Shown: positions 34,043-44,464, counted from the stretch's first letter. The stretch is 64,000 nt of DNA from Leptolyngbya sp. FACHB-321 (GCF_014695975.1 NZ_JACJPI010000045.1:120391-184390), one strand, 5' to 3'. A program made the numbers and translations. Notes: generated from the letters alone by a model not told the origin.

Positions 34043-35545
34043 ATGGATCTTTACTGCACTCGTCCAGGCTGTCCACGTCCCGTCAATGCTTTCGCTGACT
34101 TAGATCATCAAGTCACACTCAAAGCAGTGCCGCAAAAATATTGCACCACGTGCGGCATGGAGTTGATTCTTATTGGGCGATATCTGCCGCTGAGATTATT
34201 GGGGCAGGGTGGCTTTGGGGCAGCTTTTTTAGCGCGCGATCGCTACACGCCTGCTATGCGCCAGTGCGTTGTTAAACAGTTTTTGCCCTCTGGTCAACTT
34301 AGCCCTGCTCAACTGGTCGTCGCGCAACAGTTGTTTGAGCGCGAGGCAGAGGTGCTGGAGCAGCTAGGCAACACGCATCCACTGATTCCTGACCTGTTTG
34401 CCTTTTTTGAGCTGACGGCTTCCAGCCCTCAAGCCGGTAAGCAAGACAAGTTTTTCTACCTCGTACAGGAATACATTGACGGGGAGACGATGGAAGAGGA
34501 ACTTGTACAGAAAGGCACGCTCTCCACAGACGATGTGGTAGCCATGCTGAAGGAAATGCTTGATGTTTTAACCTTTGTCCACGAAAACGGCTCTATCCAT
34601 CGTGATATCAAGCCGTCCAACATCATGCGTCATCGCAATGGACGCTTTTACCTGTTGGATTTTGGTGCAGTGAAGCAGGCTGCCAAAGGCGCAGCAACGG
34701 CTAAGTCAACTGGTATTTATTCGTTGGGCTTTGCGCCGCCAGAACAGATGTCGGGTGGTGAAGTGTATCCCTCTAGCGACCTCTATGCCCTCGCTATCAC
34801 TTGCCTGATGCTGTTGACGGGTAAGCAGCCCAATGATCTGTTTGATTCCTATAGCAATACCTGGAAGTGGCGTAATGATGCGCCTAATGTCCCTACGTCT
34901 TTAGCTGATGTGTTCGATCGAATGCTGCTGCAAACTCCCAGCCAGCGATTTCAGTCGGCAGCAGACGTATTAGTGGCGTTGAAAGCAGCGTCGGGTACTG
35001 TACGATCGCAGCCCTCAAAGCGAACGCCCTCACCGACACCTCAACCAACACCGATACCTGCTACCACGCTACCGCAGCCCGTCTCACCGCCGCAGGCGCC
35101 TCAGCCTACCCCTGGGCAAACTGCCCCCCCGGTCGCTGTTCAGTCGGCAAAACCTGTGCACCAACGTGCTGCGATTGCGCCGTTCTCAACGGTGGAATTG
35201 TTGGGTGCCGCTGCCTTTACTGGCTTTGAAGGGGGGCTGCTGGCGATCGCCCTGTTGAGTCTTTCTGGCACCGTGCTAATCGGTGCTGGTTTTTGGGTAG
35301 TGTTGCTAGCCGGACTAGTCTTTTTGCAAAGTCGTCGCATTATTGAGCGGCTAGATTTGCTGATTGTAGTGGGTCTCACGCTCCCGATCGTACTGTTTTT
35401 GCCGCCACTGCATCGTGTGGTTGTCTTGCTAGGCGGCAGTGTATTGACGACCGTTATAGCCATAGCTGTGGTAGCTGGATTAAGTGCGATCGCGGTGACA
35501 GCTTTCTTTCGCATCATTTTCAATCTGCTGTCAAACTGGCTTTAA
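34043..35545 (+). CDS. Ser/Thr protein kinase with zinc ribbon and membrane tail
   Basis: A 500-residue kinase. The N-terminus has Cys5, Cys10, Cys34 and Cys37, a small zinc-ribbon pattern found in cyanobacterial kinases of this type. The kinase domain follows with Gly-rich loop GQGGFG (54-59), catalytic Lys78 (VVKQF), HRDIKPSN (186-193) and DFG (206-208). GFAPPEQMSGG is the activation-segment end. All catalytic residues are present, so the enzyme should be active. A Pro/Thr-rich linker (about 330-378) and three or four hydrophobic helices (about 390-498) anchor it in the membrane. Its closeness to rbcR may allow co-transcription, but substrates are unknown. Confidence 0.93.
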   Translation: MDLYCTRPGCPRPVNAFADLDHQVTLKAVPQKYCTTCGMELILIGRYLPLRLLGQGGFGAAFLARDRYTPAMRQCVVKQFLPSGQLSPAQLVVAQQLFEREAEVLEQLGNTHPLIPDLFAFFELTASSPQAGKQDKFFYLVQEYIDGETMEEELVQKGTLSTDDVVAMLKEMLDVLTFVHENGSIHRDIKPSNIMRHRNGRFYLLDFGAVKQAAKGAATAKSTGIYSLGFAPPEQMSGGEVYPSSDLYALAITCLMLLTGKQPNDLFDSYSNTWKWRNDAPNVPTSLADVFDRMLLQTPSQRFQSAADVLVALKAASGTVRSQPSKRTPSPTPQPTPIPATTLPQPVSPPQAPQPTPGQTAPPVAVQSAKPVHQRAAIAPFSTVELLGAAAFTGFEGGLLAIALLSLSGTVLIGAGFWVVLLAGLVFLQSRRIIERLDLLIVVGLTLPIVLFLPPLHRVVVLLGGSVLTTVIAIAVVAGLSAIAVTAFFRIIFNLLSNWL

Positions 35546-35990
35546 AGAACACAGATTAAACAAAGCCAGATTTTTCACTCAGGGGTTCGGTATTGCCTTC
35601 GCATCGCCATACTAAAAGCTCTTACCCTGATGGCTTGAGAGGTTTACGAGTGCTTTTACTTGGCTCCTGAGAATGCTTTGGAGAACGCTCGTTCAAGAGC
35701 CGACGTACAAGATGAAAGCTCGATCTCTGCCTAGTGTTAGCTGGAATGCTAGCTCTGGCTGCGGTTGACGTTAAGCGTTTACCCTTAAACACTTGATTGA
35801 TCGCTAGCTTTTGAAATAGCACAACAAATCTTTATCTGAAGTCCCCTCTACTCAAGCGCTCTTAGGGGAACAATAACAAGAGTGACACCGGAGCCTAAGA
35901 GTATTCTGATTGCAATCTCAATGCGGATCACAACGTTACAGGCTTTGCTACACGTATCGTCGGCTCAACTCTCCTCAATACAATTAGTCT
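35546..35990. other. Intergenic region, no gene seen
   Basis: These 445 bases between the kinase and the PAS-GAF histidine kinase hold no recognisable gene. A 66-codon minus-strand frame (35622-35822), rich in Ser/Arg/Lys and without a clear ribosome-binding site, is not convincing. The histidine kinase promoter probably lies in 35830-35985. Confidence 0.4.
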
Positions 35991-38711
35991 GTGTTACATG
36001 AGACCATCTCCTCTGAAGCTCTATGGCACCAAGCGCCGATCGGCATACTTCAGCTTGGTTTAGATGGGGGCATTACCCATGCCAATCCAGCTTTTTGTAA
36101 GCTAGTTGGCTATACAGAAGCACAACTGCGCCGCCTCGATCATCGTGCCATTTCTCACCCTGACGATTTTGTGGCTGAAGTACAGTTACTTCAGCAAATG
36201 ATTGAGCACGGTCAACGTCAGCAAGTTTTTCGAAAACGCTATCAGCAGTGTGATGGCAGCATAGTTTGGACTGAAGTTAACCTCTCCTTGACACCCAATG
36301 ATGAAACAAGCGAAGGAGTTATTCTTTGCTTTATTACCAACGTCACCGATCGTCGCCTGAGAGAGCAAGAGGTGTGGCGCTATCGTGAGCGAGAGGCGCT
36401 GCTGGCAGATATCTCGTTGCAGTTGCGGGCAACAACTGGCTTGCAAGACGTGATGCAAGACGCTGTAGAACGACTGCGGCAAACCCTTGTGGTCGATCGC
36501 GTTCTTGCGTATCAATTTTTTCCTGACCAGAGCGGCGTTTGTTTGGTAGAAGCGGTTGCCCCCCACTACCCGTTGATGCAGGGACAAACGTTTGCGGCTG
36601 ACTGTGTGCCCTCGACTTATCTGGATGCATACCGTGATGGACGGTTGTGGGCAGCCACCGATATCCTCGACGAAGATCTGTCCGACTGCCACAAGGAAGT
36701 GCTAGAAAATGCTCACGTTCGGGGCATGATGGTTGCTGCGATCGTCAGCATGGATGCAGCACTAGAGCCTCAAAAGCGTACCCTCTGGGGTCTGCTAGCA
36801 GTACATTGTCGCGCGCCTCGCCTCTGGACGATTGAGGAACAACGATTGCTGCAAGTGGTAGCGACTCAGATGGCGATCGCAGCTGAACAAAACCAGCTAC
36901 TGCAATCGCTTCAGCAGCGTGCCCATGACCTTGAAGACCGAGTGAGCGAACGGACGCGATCGCTAGCACAGGCGCTTAAGTTTGAGCAACTGGTGCATCA
37001 TTTGACCGAGACACTACGCCAGCATCTCGACGCTGACCAGGTACTACAAGCAGCGGTGGAAGGACTTACGCAGATACTCGATCTTGATCGCTGTGCGGCT
37101 GGTTTAATCAGTACTGACCAGGCTTACTTGACTATTCGCTATGAGAGTATTGGCAACGGTGCATCCTTACCAGCCCTGCTAGGGGAATCGTTTTCATGGC
37201 AATATCTGCCAACTATATGGTCTCAGACGCTTAAGCCGCCCACCGATCGCAGCCCGACGATCGCTAGAGACACCGAAACTGCGTCTTCAACGGCAGGATC
37301 TAAGCAAGCGGCTGCAACACCATTCCGCGTGACTCCACCATCCTCAACGGCATCATCCTTAACGGCACGATTCTTGGCGGAATACACTAGCCCCATTCGA
37401 GATGACCAGGGGCTACTCGGCATTCTCACAGTTTGTCGTCATCCCGATCGCTCGTTTACACCAGATGAAATTACGCTGATCGAGCAAGTTGCCAGCCAGT
37501 GTGCAATCGCGCTTCGCCAAGCTGACCTCCACTACCAAAAGCACGACTTGCGCGTTAGTGCAGACTACTTTCGCTCGTTTTTAGCAACATCAACCGATGT
37601 CTTTGTAGAGTACGACGCTAGTTTCCGCTGCCTGTCGATCAACCCTGCGGGTAGCACGATGCTTGCGCTGGCGACCGAGGCGATCGTGGGCAAAACAAAT
37701 CAGGAGCTCTTTGGTGACGCAGCCGCATTCATTGACTCCACCCTTCAGCGCACCTTTGAGACAGGCGAAAAAGCCTTTGTTGACTACGAACTGCTCTTGC
37801 CACAAGGTCGCCGCATCTTTGAAACCGTTTACACCCCCATCACAGCGCCATCAGGAGCAGTCCAGCGCGTAGTGGGGGTCAGTCGTGACGTAACGGAACT
37901 AAAGCAGCAGTGGCAACTTTTGGAACAACAAAACCAACAGTTAACCGAAACCACACGCGTCAAACAAGAATTTATTGCCACCACTAGCCATGAGCTTCGC
38001 ACTCCACTAACAGCGGTTTTAGGCTTCTCAAACGTCTTACTGCAAGGCTTTTTTGGGACGCTCAACGCAAAACAACAGGATTATGTGGAGCGCATTCACG
38101 AGAGTGGGCAGCACTTACTAGATTTGATTAACGACATTTTAGATTTATCACGCCTTGAAGCCGATCGCCTGGAGCTAGACGTGCAAGCCATCCTAGTTGC
38201 AGACGTCTGTGAAGGTCTGATGGGCTTGATCCGTGAACGTGCGCTGAATCAAGGACTCAAGCTAGACATTGATCTTGATCCAAGTATTGACTGGATTGTT
38301 GTTGATCCCAGACGGCTCAAGCAAATGTTGCTGAACCTCTTGGTTAATGCCATCAAGTTTACACAAGAGGGCACTGTCGGCTTGAAAGTCTATCGGCAAT
38401 CGCTACCAAACTGCGCCCATACTTTGACAGCAACTGAGCCAGCCGAGTCGAGCGATGATACAACCATCGATATGATTCACTTTTTGGTCTGGGACACTGG
38501 CATTGGTATTGATGCCGTTAATCAGCAGAAACTCTTTTTGCCCTTTTCCCAAATTGATAGTTCCCTGGCTCGACAACACCAGGGAAGTGGTTTAGGACTC
38601 GTCATTACACGTAAGCTGGCAGAATTACACGGCGGCACGGTCACGCTAGAATCTAGCCCCAATGAAGGTGCTCGTTTCACCATTTCGTTGCCGTTCCGCC
38701 GGGCGGCCTAA
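35991..38711 (+). CDS. PAS-GAF-GAF-PAS histidine kinase, putative cyanobacteriochrome
   Basis: A 906-residue soluble sensor kinase starting at a GTG. Domain order is PAS (about 5-120), GAF1 (about 135-298), coiled linker, GAF2 (about 330-510), PAS (about 522-635), HisKA with phospho-acceptor His667 in SHELRTPL, and an ATPase domain ending in GSGLGLVITRKLAELHGG. GAF1 looks like a bilin-binding cyanobacteriochrome domain. Cys233-His234 (SDCHKEVLE) is at the chromophore-Cys position, Cys205 is where DXCF-type domains keep their second Cys, and LWGLLAVHCRAPRLW follows. It may sense light colour; bilin binding is inferred. There is no receiver domain, and the response regulator is unknown. Confidence 0.85.
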   Translation: MLHETISSEALWHQAPIGILQLGLDGGITHANPAFCKLVGYTEAQLRRLDHRAISHPDDFVAEVQLLQQMIEHGQRQQVFRKRYQQCDGSIVWTEVNLSLTPNDETSEGVILCFITNVTDRRLREQEVWRYREREALLADISLQLRATTGLQDVMQDAVERLRQTLVVDRVLAYQFFPDQSGVCLVEAVAPHYPLMQGQTFAADCVPSTYLDAYRDGRLWAATDILDEDLSDCHKEVLENAHVRGMMVAAIVSMDAALEPQKRTLWGLLAVHCRAPRLWTIEEQRLLQVVATQMAIAAEQNQLLQSLQQRAHDLEDRVSERTRSLAQALKFEQLVHHLTETLRQHLDADQVLQAAVEGLTQILDLDRCAAGLISTDQAYLTIRYESIGNGASLPALLGESFSWQYLPTIWSQTLKPPTDRSPTIARDTETASSTAGSKQAAATPFRVTPPSSTASSLTARFLAEYTSPIRDDQGLLGILTVCRHPDRSFTPDEITLIEQVASQCAIALRQADLHYQKHDLRVSADYFRSFLATSTDVFVEYDASFRCLSINPAGSTMLALATEAIVGKTNQELFGDAAAFIDSTLQRTFETGEKAFVDYELLLPQGRRIFETVYTPITAPSGAVQRVVGVSRDVTELKQQWQLLEQQNQQLTETTRVKQEFIATTSHELRTPLTAVLGFSNVLLQGFFGTLNAKQQDYVERIHESGQHLLDLINDILDLSRLEADRLELDVQAILVADVCEGLMGLIRERALNQGLKLDIDLDPSIDWIVVDPRRLKQMLLNLLVNAIKFTQEGTVGLKVYRQSLPNCAHTLTATEPAESSDDTTIDMIHFLVWDTGIGIDAVNQQKLFLPFSQIDSSLARQHQGSGLGLVITRKLAELHGGTVTLESSPNEGARFTISLPFRRAA

Positions 38712-38754
38712 CGCTTAGGAACACAGTTCAGTAAAGTCAGTTTTGTCATGTTAT

Positions 38755-38786
38755 CGGCATGGCGTTGCGTTAGCGTAGCCATGCCG
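38755..38786. repeat. Palindromic repeat (CGGCATGGC / GCCATGCCG)
   Basis: A 9-bp inverted repeat, CGGCATGGC (38755-38763) and GCCATGCCG (38778-38786), with a 14-base GCGTTAGCG-containing loop. Palindromes of this form recur between genes in many cyanobacteria. It lies between two convergent genes and could aid termination. Confidence 0.55.
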
Positions 38787-38840
38787 CAGGTCTATTGTCC
38801 TTACAGAGATTTGAATTTACAGGTTGTTAACGGCTCGTTT

Positions 38841-39035
38841 CTAGTAGCTTGCGTCACCTGGAACACGATCGCCTGCCAGTTCAGCACCCTCTTGCTCTAA
38901 CGAAGCATTGCGAATTGCCAACCACTGACGAAACAACTCAACACCTTGCAAATCGCTTGCTTGATAGTGACGCACCGCCCGATCGATCTCCTGAGATGTT
39001 TTGAAAACCGGAACCGTGCCTTGAAGTTCTTGCAT
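38841..39035 (-). CDS. Small conserved-type hypothetical protein
   Basis: A 64-residue soluble protein of unknown function. Support for its reality is a good ribosome-binding site (GGAGG, complement of 39042-39046) six bases before the ATG and codon use that is not random. It starts MQELQGTVPVFKTSQEIDRAV and is mostly helical by inspection, with acidic and basic residues mixed. It lies between the two histidine kinase genes, both of which point toward it. No domain is recognised. Confidence 0.6.
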   Translation of the reverse strand: MQELQGTVPVFKTSQEIDRAVRHYQASDLQGVELFRQWLAIRNASLEQEGAELAGDRVPGDASY

Positions 39036-39148
39036 TGTCAGCCTCCGCTTTAAGTGCGTTTGGATCTATCTGTATTATTCCCTAGAAATCTGAAGCAGAT
39101 ATGAAGATAATAAAAAGTATCTTAAGCTACAGTTTTTGTTTTCGTGAA

Positions 39149-40597
39149 TTAAACCAGGGGCAGTAATAGCTCAAACTCTGTTCCGGTGGCTAAAGGCTGC
39201 TCTGTTAAGGTCGCTGAAGCATGAGCGTCAGTTCTGTCAGCTGCTGGGCATGATCGCAGGTTAAATTTGCCGCCATGCTTAGCTGTAATAATTTGGTAGC
39301 TTACAGCTAGACTCGTTTCCTTCTCTGCCCGCTTCTTCACCGAAAACGACTCCAAAATACGCGTTTGATCCGCAGTCGCGATGCCAGGACCATTGTCTGC
39401 AATGCAAATGGCAACCCAGCGCAATGTGGGAGCACCCACTATCGCCTGCGATCGAATTTCGGTCGTGATTGTGATCGTCGGCTTCACGGCAGTGGGCGGA
39501 AGTATGAGGCTCTGATGACTTGCTCTTAAGTCTTGCTCTAGCTGCTGGCTCACTGCTTGATCAATCAGTGCATCCACCGCATTACTAAGGATATTCATGA
39601 AAACCTGGTGAAGCTGTCCGGCAAAGCAGACGACGGGTGGCAAATGTCCATAGTGCTTGACGACTTGAATATCGCTAGTGAGGCGGCTTTTGAGCAGCAG
39701 CAAAATGCTATCAAGCAGTTCATGCAGGTTGGCAGGCTTAGGGTAAACCTCATCAATGTGGCAAAAGTTTTGCAAGCTGCTTGCCAACTTTGATAAGCGC
39801 TCTGCGCCTGTACGAATGCTAGCGATCGTCTGTGGCAAATCCTGTCGAAGGTAGTCAAGCTCCAAGTCGTCTCGCAACTGCGCCAGCGCGGTAGGCAACT
39901 GCCCCAGATTTGTTTCGTAAGCAGTCAGCAGTTGTAAAAGGCTGTCACTGTAGGTAGAAACGTGGCTGAGATTGCCCCAAATAAAGCTTACTGGGTCAAG
40001 AATCTCATGAGCAATGCCATCTACCAGTCTCCCTAGGCTTGCCATCTTGTCGCTCTGAATCATTTGCGCTTGTGTCCGCTCGTACCGCACCTGTGTCTCA
40101 ATGCCACGGATCTGCCAGTAGGCAATATTGAGCGTGTGAATATCCAGCAAGTAATACGTTTGGGGATCTGCCTGGACGACGATCGGTTCTCCTTGTAGCT
40201 CTGGCGATCGTCGCAATGCCTGCTGTGCTGCCACCACGATCGGTGTTGTCCCTGACAGCAGTAATAAATCGCTACGAGCATAGCTGTACAAGACCCGAAG
40301 CGGTTTCTTGAGAAAGAGTTCAATGCCGCTAGGACGAATCAAATACTCCAGCAGGCGATGGCGGGAAATCATGCCCCTAAACTGCCCCTGCTCCACCAGT
40401 ACCGCTCCTGGTAACAATGGATGTTGCTCAAACGTCTGAGCCAGTTCAATGCCTAAGCAGCCCAACTCCATGTAAAAGCTGTAGCGCTGCAATTCCTGAA
40501 GCGTTGCCTCCAGGTGTAGTGTTTGTAGACATCCCTCTACAAGCGTTGGTGGTGAGAGATGATGGTAGAACTCGTTTGGCACCGTGTGACAAAACAA
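39149..40597 (-). CDS. Histidine kinase with degenerate ATP-lid
   Basis: A 482-residue kinase-like protein starting at a TTG. The N-terminal half (about 15-165) looks like a CBS-type or related sensing module (LPGAVLVEQGQFRGMISRHRLLEYL). A coiled signal helix leads to His197 in LVDGIAHEILDPVSFIWGNL, of the cyanobacterial HATPase family type. The N box (NILSNAVDALID) and G1 box (IADNGPGI) are intact. The G2 box normally reads GTGLGL but here reads ETSLAV, in the segment KKRAEKETSLAVSYQIITAKHGG. The ATP-lid is therefore degraded and autophosphorylation may be weak or absent. It could be a pseudokinase that modulates another kinase. Confidence 0.85.
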   Translation of the reverse strand: MFCHTVPNEFYHHLSPPTLVEGCLQTLHLEATLQELQRYSFYMELGCLGIELAQTFEQHPLLPGAVLVEQGQFRGMISRHRLLEYLIRPSGIELFLKKPLRVLYSYARSDLLLLSGTTPIVVAAQQALRRSPELQGEPIVVQADPQTYYLLDIHTLNIAYWQIRGIETQVRYERTQAQMIQSDKMASLGRLVDGIAHEILDPVSFIWGNLSHVSTYSDSLLQLLTAYETNLGQLPTALAQLRDDLELDYLRQDLPQTIASIRTGAERLSKLASSLQNFCHIDEVYPKPANLHELLDSILLLLKSRLTSDIQVVKHYGHLPPVVCFAGQLHQVFMNILSNAVDALIDQAVSQQLEQDLRASHQSLILPPTAVKPTITITTEIRSQAIVGAPTLRWVAICIADNGPGIATADQTRILESFSVKKRAEKETSLAVSYQIITAKHGGKFNLRSCPAADRTDAHASATLTEQPLATGTEFELLLPLV

Positions 40598-40889
40598 TTT
40601 AGGAACCCCAATCTATTTATTTAAGAAATAACCGATGGAGCTAGCCATACTGGCAGGCAGGTTCCGCTCAGTTTGCCCAGAAGTCGGCAAGTAGTAACTT
40701 CCTGCTTTTTTCAGGCAAGACAAGGGCTTTCTCAGCACAAGACGGTTTAGCTATACCTGCCATCTGTAGCCAATTTTCTGGTTATTAGCTTTTAGTATCT
40801 TTAAGTATTGATAAAAAAAGTAGCGTTACGGTTGCCGTAGGGATGCATTTTCACTTAGATGGAAACGTTTAAAGCGACGCTAGTTACTT

Positions 40890-41183
40890 ATGACCAATTC
40901 TGGATCGTCCCCTGAGCCACCAAAGACGGGATTTAAAGTCACACTCCTTCAAGGTGTGATCGGTGCCGTTTCCCTGGCTGGCACTACAGCCATTCCGCTA
41001 GTGGTACAGCGCCTTGTTGCACCTGCTCCACCTGCCAGTAGTCCAACGCCAGTACCAGCTCAAGTGACACCATCTCCTCAAGTACAGCCAACTCTGAATG
41101 AGCTGGGTGTAACCCAGTTGTCTAACGATAGTGACGCTCACGATAAAGGCAAAGGTAAAAAGAAGGGTAAGAAGGACGATTAA
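40890..41183 (+). CDS. Small membrane-anchored protein with basic tail
   Basis: A 97-residue protein with one hydrophobic segment (about 15-40, VTLLQGVIGAVSLAGTTAIPLVV). A Pro-rich spacer (about 45-70) follows, with a Lys/Gly/Asp tail (DKGKGKKKGKKDD). It probably inserts once in a membrane with the charged tail in the cytoplasm or periplasm. It is placed just upstream of groES but has its own spacing of 261 bases. No family is recognised. Confidence 0.6.
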   Translation: MTNSGSSPEPPKTGFKVTLLQGVIGAVSLAGTTAIPLVVQRLVAPAPPASSPTPVPAQVTPSPQVQPTLNELGVTQLSNDSDAHDKGKGKKKGKKDD

Positions 41184-41294
41184 AATTTTGTGCGGCAGAT
41201 CGATTTGCCCTGAGAGAGGTTGTCCTTGAGGATAGCCTCTCTCAGCTGTTTTAAGGCGTTCTCTGGTAGAAGCAGAAGCGAGAAACTTCGCTCA

Positions 41295-41310
41295 GTTCGG
41301 ATACCCGTAC
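41295..41310 (+). promoter_or_regulatory. K-box of the groESL promoter
   Basis: GTTCGG (41295-41300), ATAC, then CCGTAC (41305-41310) fit the published K-box consensus GTTCGG-NNAN-CCNNAC exactly. This element lies upstream of groESL in many cyanobacteria and has been linked to heat and light induction. Confidence 0.8.
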
Positions 41311-41321
41311 AGACAAAAAAG

Positions 41322-41350
41322 TTGCAATTGTATCTAACCTTCGGTAGATT
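41322..41350 (+). promoter_or_regulatory. Probable groESL promoter (-35/-10)
   Basis: TTGCAA (41322-41327) and TAGATT (41345-41350) with 17-base spacing fit a sigma-70-type promoter. The -10 element abuts and overlaps the CIRCE operator, so repressor binding would block RNA polymerase. Confidence 0.6.
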
Positions 41351-41375
41351 AGCACTCAGGGGGTGAGAGTGCTAA
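41349..41375 (+). promoter_or_regulatory. CIRCE operator (HrcA-binding site)
   Basis: A perfect inverted repeat TTAGCACTC-N9-GAGTGCTAA, the canonical CIRCE sequence bound by the HrcA repressor. It lies about 70 bases before the groES start codon. HrcA releases it on heat shock. Confidence 0.97.
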
Positions 41376-41444
41376 CTCCTCCCTAAGTGCTAACGCAACT
41401 GAATTTTGTTGTTCAGCTTAACCTGCTAGTTTGGAGAATTTTGT

Positions 41445-41756
41445 ATGGCAGCCGTAACTCTGAGCGTCTCTACTGTAAAGCCGCTGGGTGATCGTGTTTT
41501 TGTGAAAGTAAGCGCCTCTGAGGAGAAGACCGCTGGTGGAATTCTTCTACCTGATGCTGCGAAAGAAAAGCCTCAGATTGGCGAAATCGTTGCCGTTGGT
41601 CCTGGCAAGCGCAGTGACGATGGTGCCCGCCAAGAACCAGAAGTGAAAATCGGCGACAAGGTGCTTTATTCCAAGTATGCAGGCACCGATATCAAGCTTG
41701 GCGCTGAGGAATATGTCCTGTTGTCTGAAAAAGACATTCTGGCGATCGTCTCTTAG
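41445..41756 (+). CDS. groES: Co-chaperonin GroES
   Basis: A 103-residue Hsp10 that caps GroEL as a heptamer. Family features are [13 protein letters not shown] at the start, the mobile loop [11 protein letters not shown] (about 26-36) and the C-terminal [23 protein letters not shown] ribosome-binding site precedes the ATG. It forms an operon with groEL, 134 bases downstream, under a K-box and CIRCE-regulated promoter. Confidence 0.98.
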   Translation: MAAVTLSVSTVKPLGDRVFVKVSASEEKTAGGILLPDAAKEKPQIGEIVAVGPGKRSDDGARQEPEVKIGDKVLYSKYAGTDIKLGAEEYVLLSEKDILAIVS

Positions 41757-41760
41757 GAGT

Positions 41761-41877
41761 TAAGAGTTCTCAGTTTTGAGTTTTGAGTTATTCCATGACC
41801 GTGATAACCAAAACTTGAAGCTTGAGATTCAAAGCTGGTAAGCGATTCAACTCAAAACTCATTACTCAACCCTTATA
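41761..41877. repeat. STRR-containing spacer between groES and groEL
   Basis: TTTTGAG units (about 41775-41790) face CAACTCAAAACTC-type sequence (about 41848-41863) and can pair as an imperfect hairpin in the groES-groEL message. Such a structure could alter the ratio of the two products. Confidence 0.5.
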
Positions 41878-41878
41878 A

Positions 41879-43531
<1,653 letters not shown>

Positions 43532-43580
43532 TTTAAGTATCGGGTTTGAGGTGTCAGCATTCCAAATCCGAACACTCATA

Positions 43581-43618
43581 GAAAGGGGCGATTGCTTTTA
43601 TGGGCGATCGCCCCTTTC
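43581..43618 (+). terminator. Probable terminator after groEL
   Basis: GAAAGGGGCGAT (43581-43592) pairs with ATCGCCCCTTTC (43607-43618), a 12-bp stem ending in TTATAG, 49 bases after the groEL stop. An HIP1-like GCGATCG lies in the right arm. The T tract is short. Confidence 0.65.
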
Positions 43619-43799
43619 TTATAGATTTCATACGAGAGCTGATGGCGTCACAGTAAGCGATCACGTTATTGCATAATGACAGTGCGAGCAAAAGATCAAC
43701 GCCCTTTACCTGGAGTGCCTGCAATACCGCTCTTGATGTGGAAGGGGTACATTGGCTCGTCAAGCTTAGGCTTGCTGTACTCATGGTTAACACGTACTT

Positions 43800-44366
43800 A
43801 TGGCTAAAGTCTTTGCTTCAATCACTGAAGATCTTCAGCACTTCATTGCAGCACAGCAGATGTTTTTTGTTGCGACTGCGCCCCTTGCGGCGGATGGGCA
43901 CATCAATGTTTCTCCTAAAGGTTTAGACAGCTTTCGGATTCTTTCCCCTAATCAAGTTGTTTATCTTGATTTAACTGGAAGTGGCAACGAAACATCAGCA
44001 CATTTACAAGAGAATGAGCGTATTACGCTAATGTTTTGTGCGTTCCAGGAACCGCCAGTCATTCTGCGGCTCTATGGTAAGGGCCGTACTGTTTTGCCAA
44101 ATTCTCCTGACTGGGAGCTTCTGTATGCTAAGTTTTCGCCTATTCCGGGTACTCGTCAACTGATCGTTGCAGACATCGATCGCGTTCAAACGTCTTGCGG
44201 TATGGGTGTACCGTTATATGAACCGATCGCACAGCGGCAATCATTACTGAAATGGGCAGAGAAGAAAGGCAGAGATGGTTTGAAAGACTATCAGCAGCAG
44301 AAAAACAGCAGCAGCATTGATGGGTTGCCAGCACCACTGGCACAAACATCAAAGAGCGGAGTGTAA
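43800..44366 (+). CDS. Pyridoxamine 5'-phosphate oxidase-family protein
   Basis: A 188-residue split-barrel flavin- or heme-binding protein of the PPOX family. The start MAKVFASITEDLQHFIAAQQMFFVATAP and GHINVSPKGLDSF are typical of the cyanobacterial subgroup (PF01243 type). LDLTGSGNETSAHLQENERITLMFCAF and GRTVLP support the barrel. The C-terminal part (about 130-188) is helical and ends in a Ser/Pro-rich tail. Members bind FMN or F420-like cofactors and their substrates vary. No partner genes adjoin it. Confidence 0.88.
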   Translation: MAKVFASITEDLQHFIAAQQMFFVATAPLAADGHINVSPKGLDSFRILSPNQVVYLDLTGSGNETSAHLQENERITLMFCAFQEPPVILRLYGKGRTVLPNSPDWELLYAKFSPIPGTRQLIVADIDRVQTSCGMGVPLYEPIAQRQSLLKWAEKKGRDGLKDYQQQKNSSSIDGLPAPLAQTSKSGV

Positions 44367-44464
44367 AAGGTCTTGCCGCAATCTAAAGATCTGAGACTTT
44401 TTTAGAAAGCGCTGGTTGCTTGTCCTAATATCTGACCCGCTCTCTTAGAGGCAAAGACATAAAA

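Noticed and set aside
35622..35822. 66-codon minus-strand frame in the gap before the PAS-GAF kinase
   Set aside because: Ser/Arg/Lys-rich composition without motif, ribosome-binding site or recognisable family.
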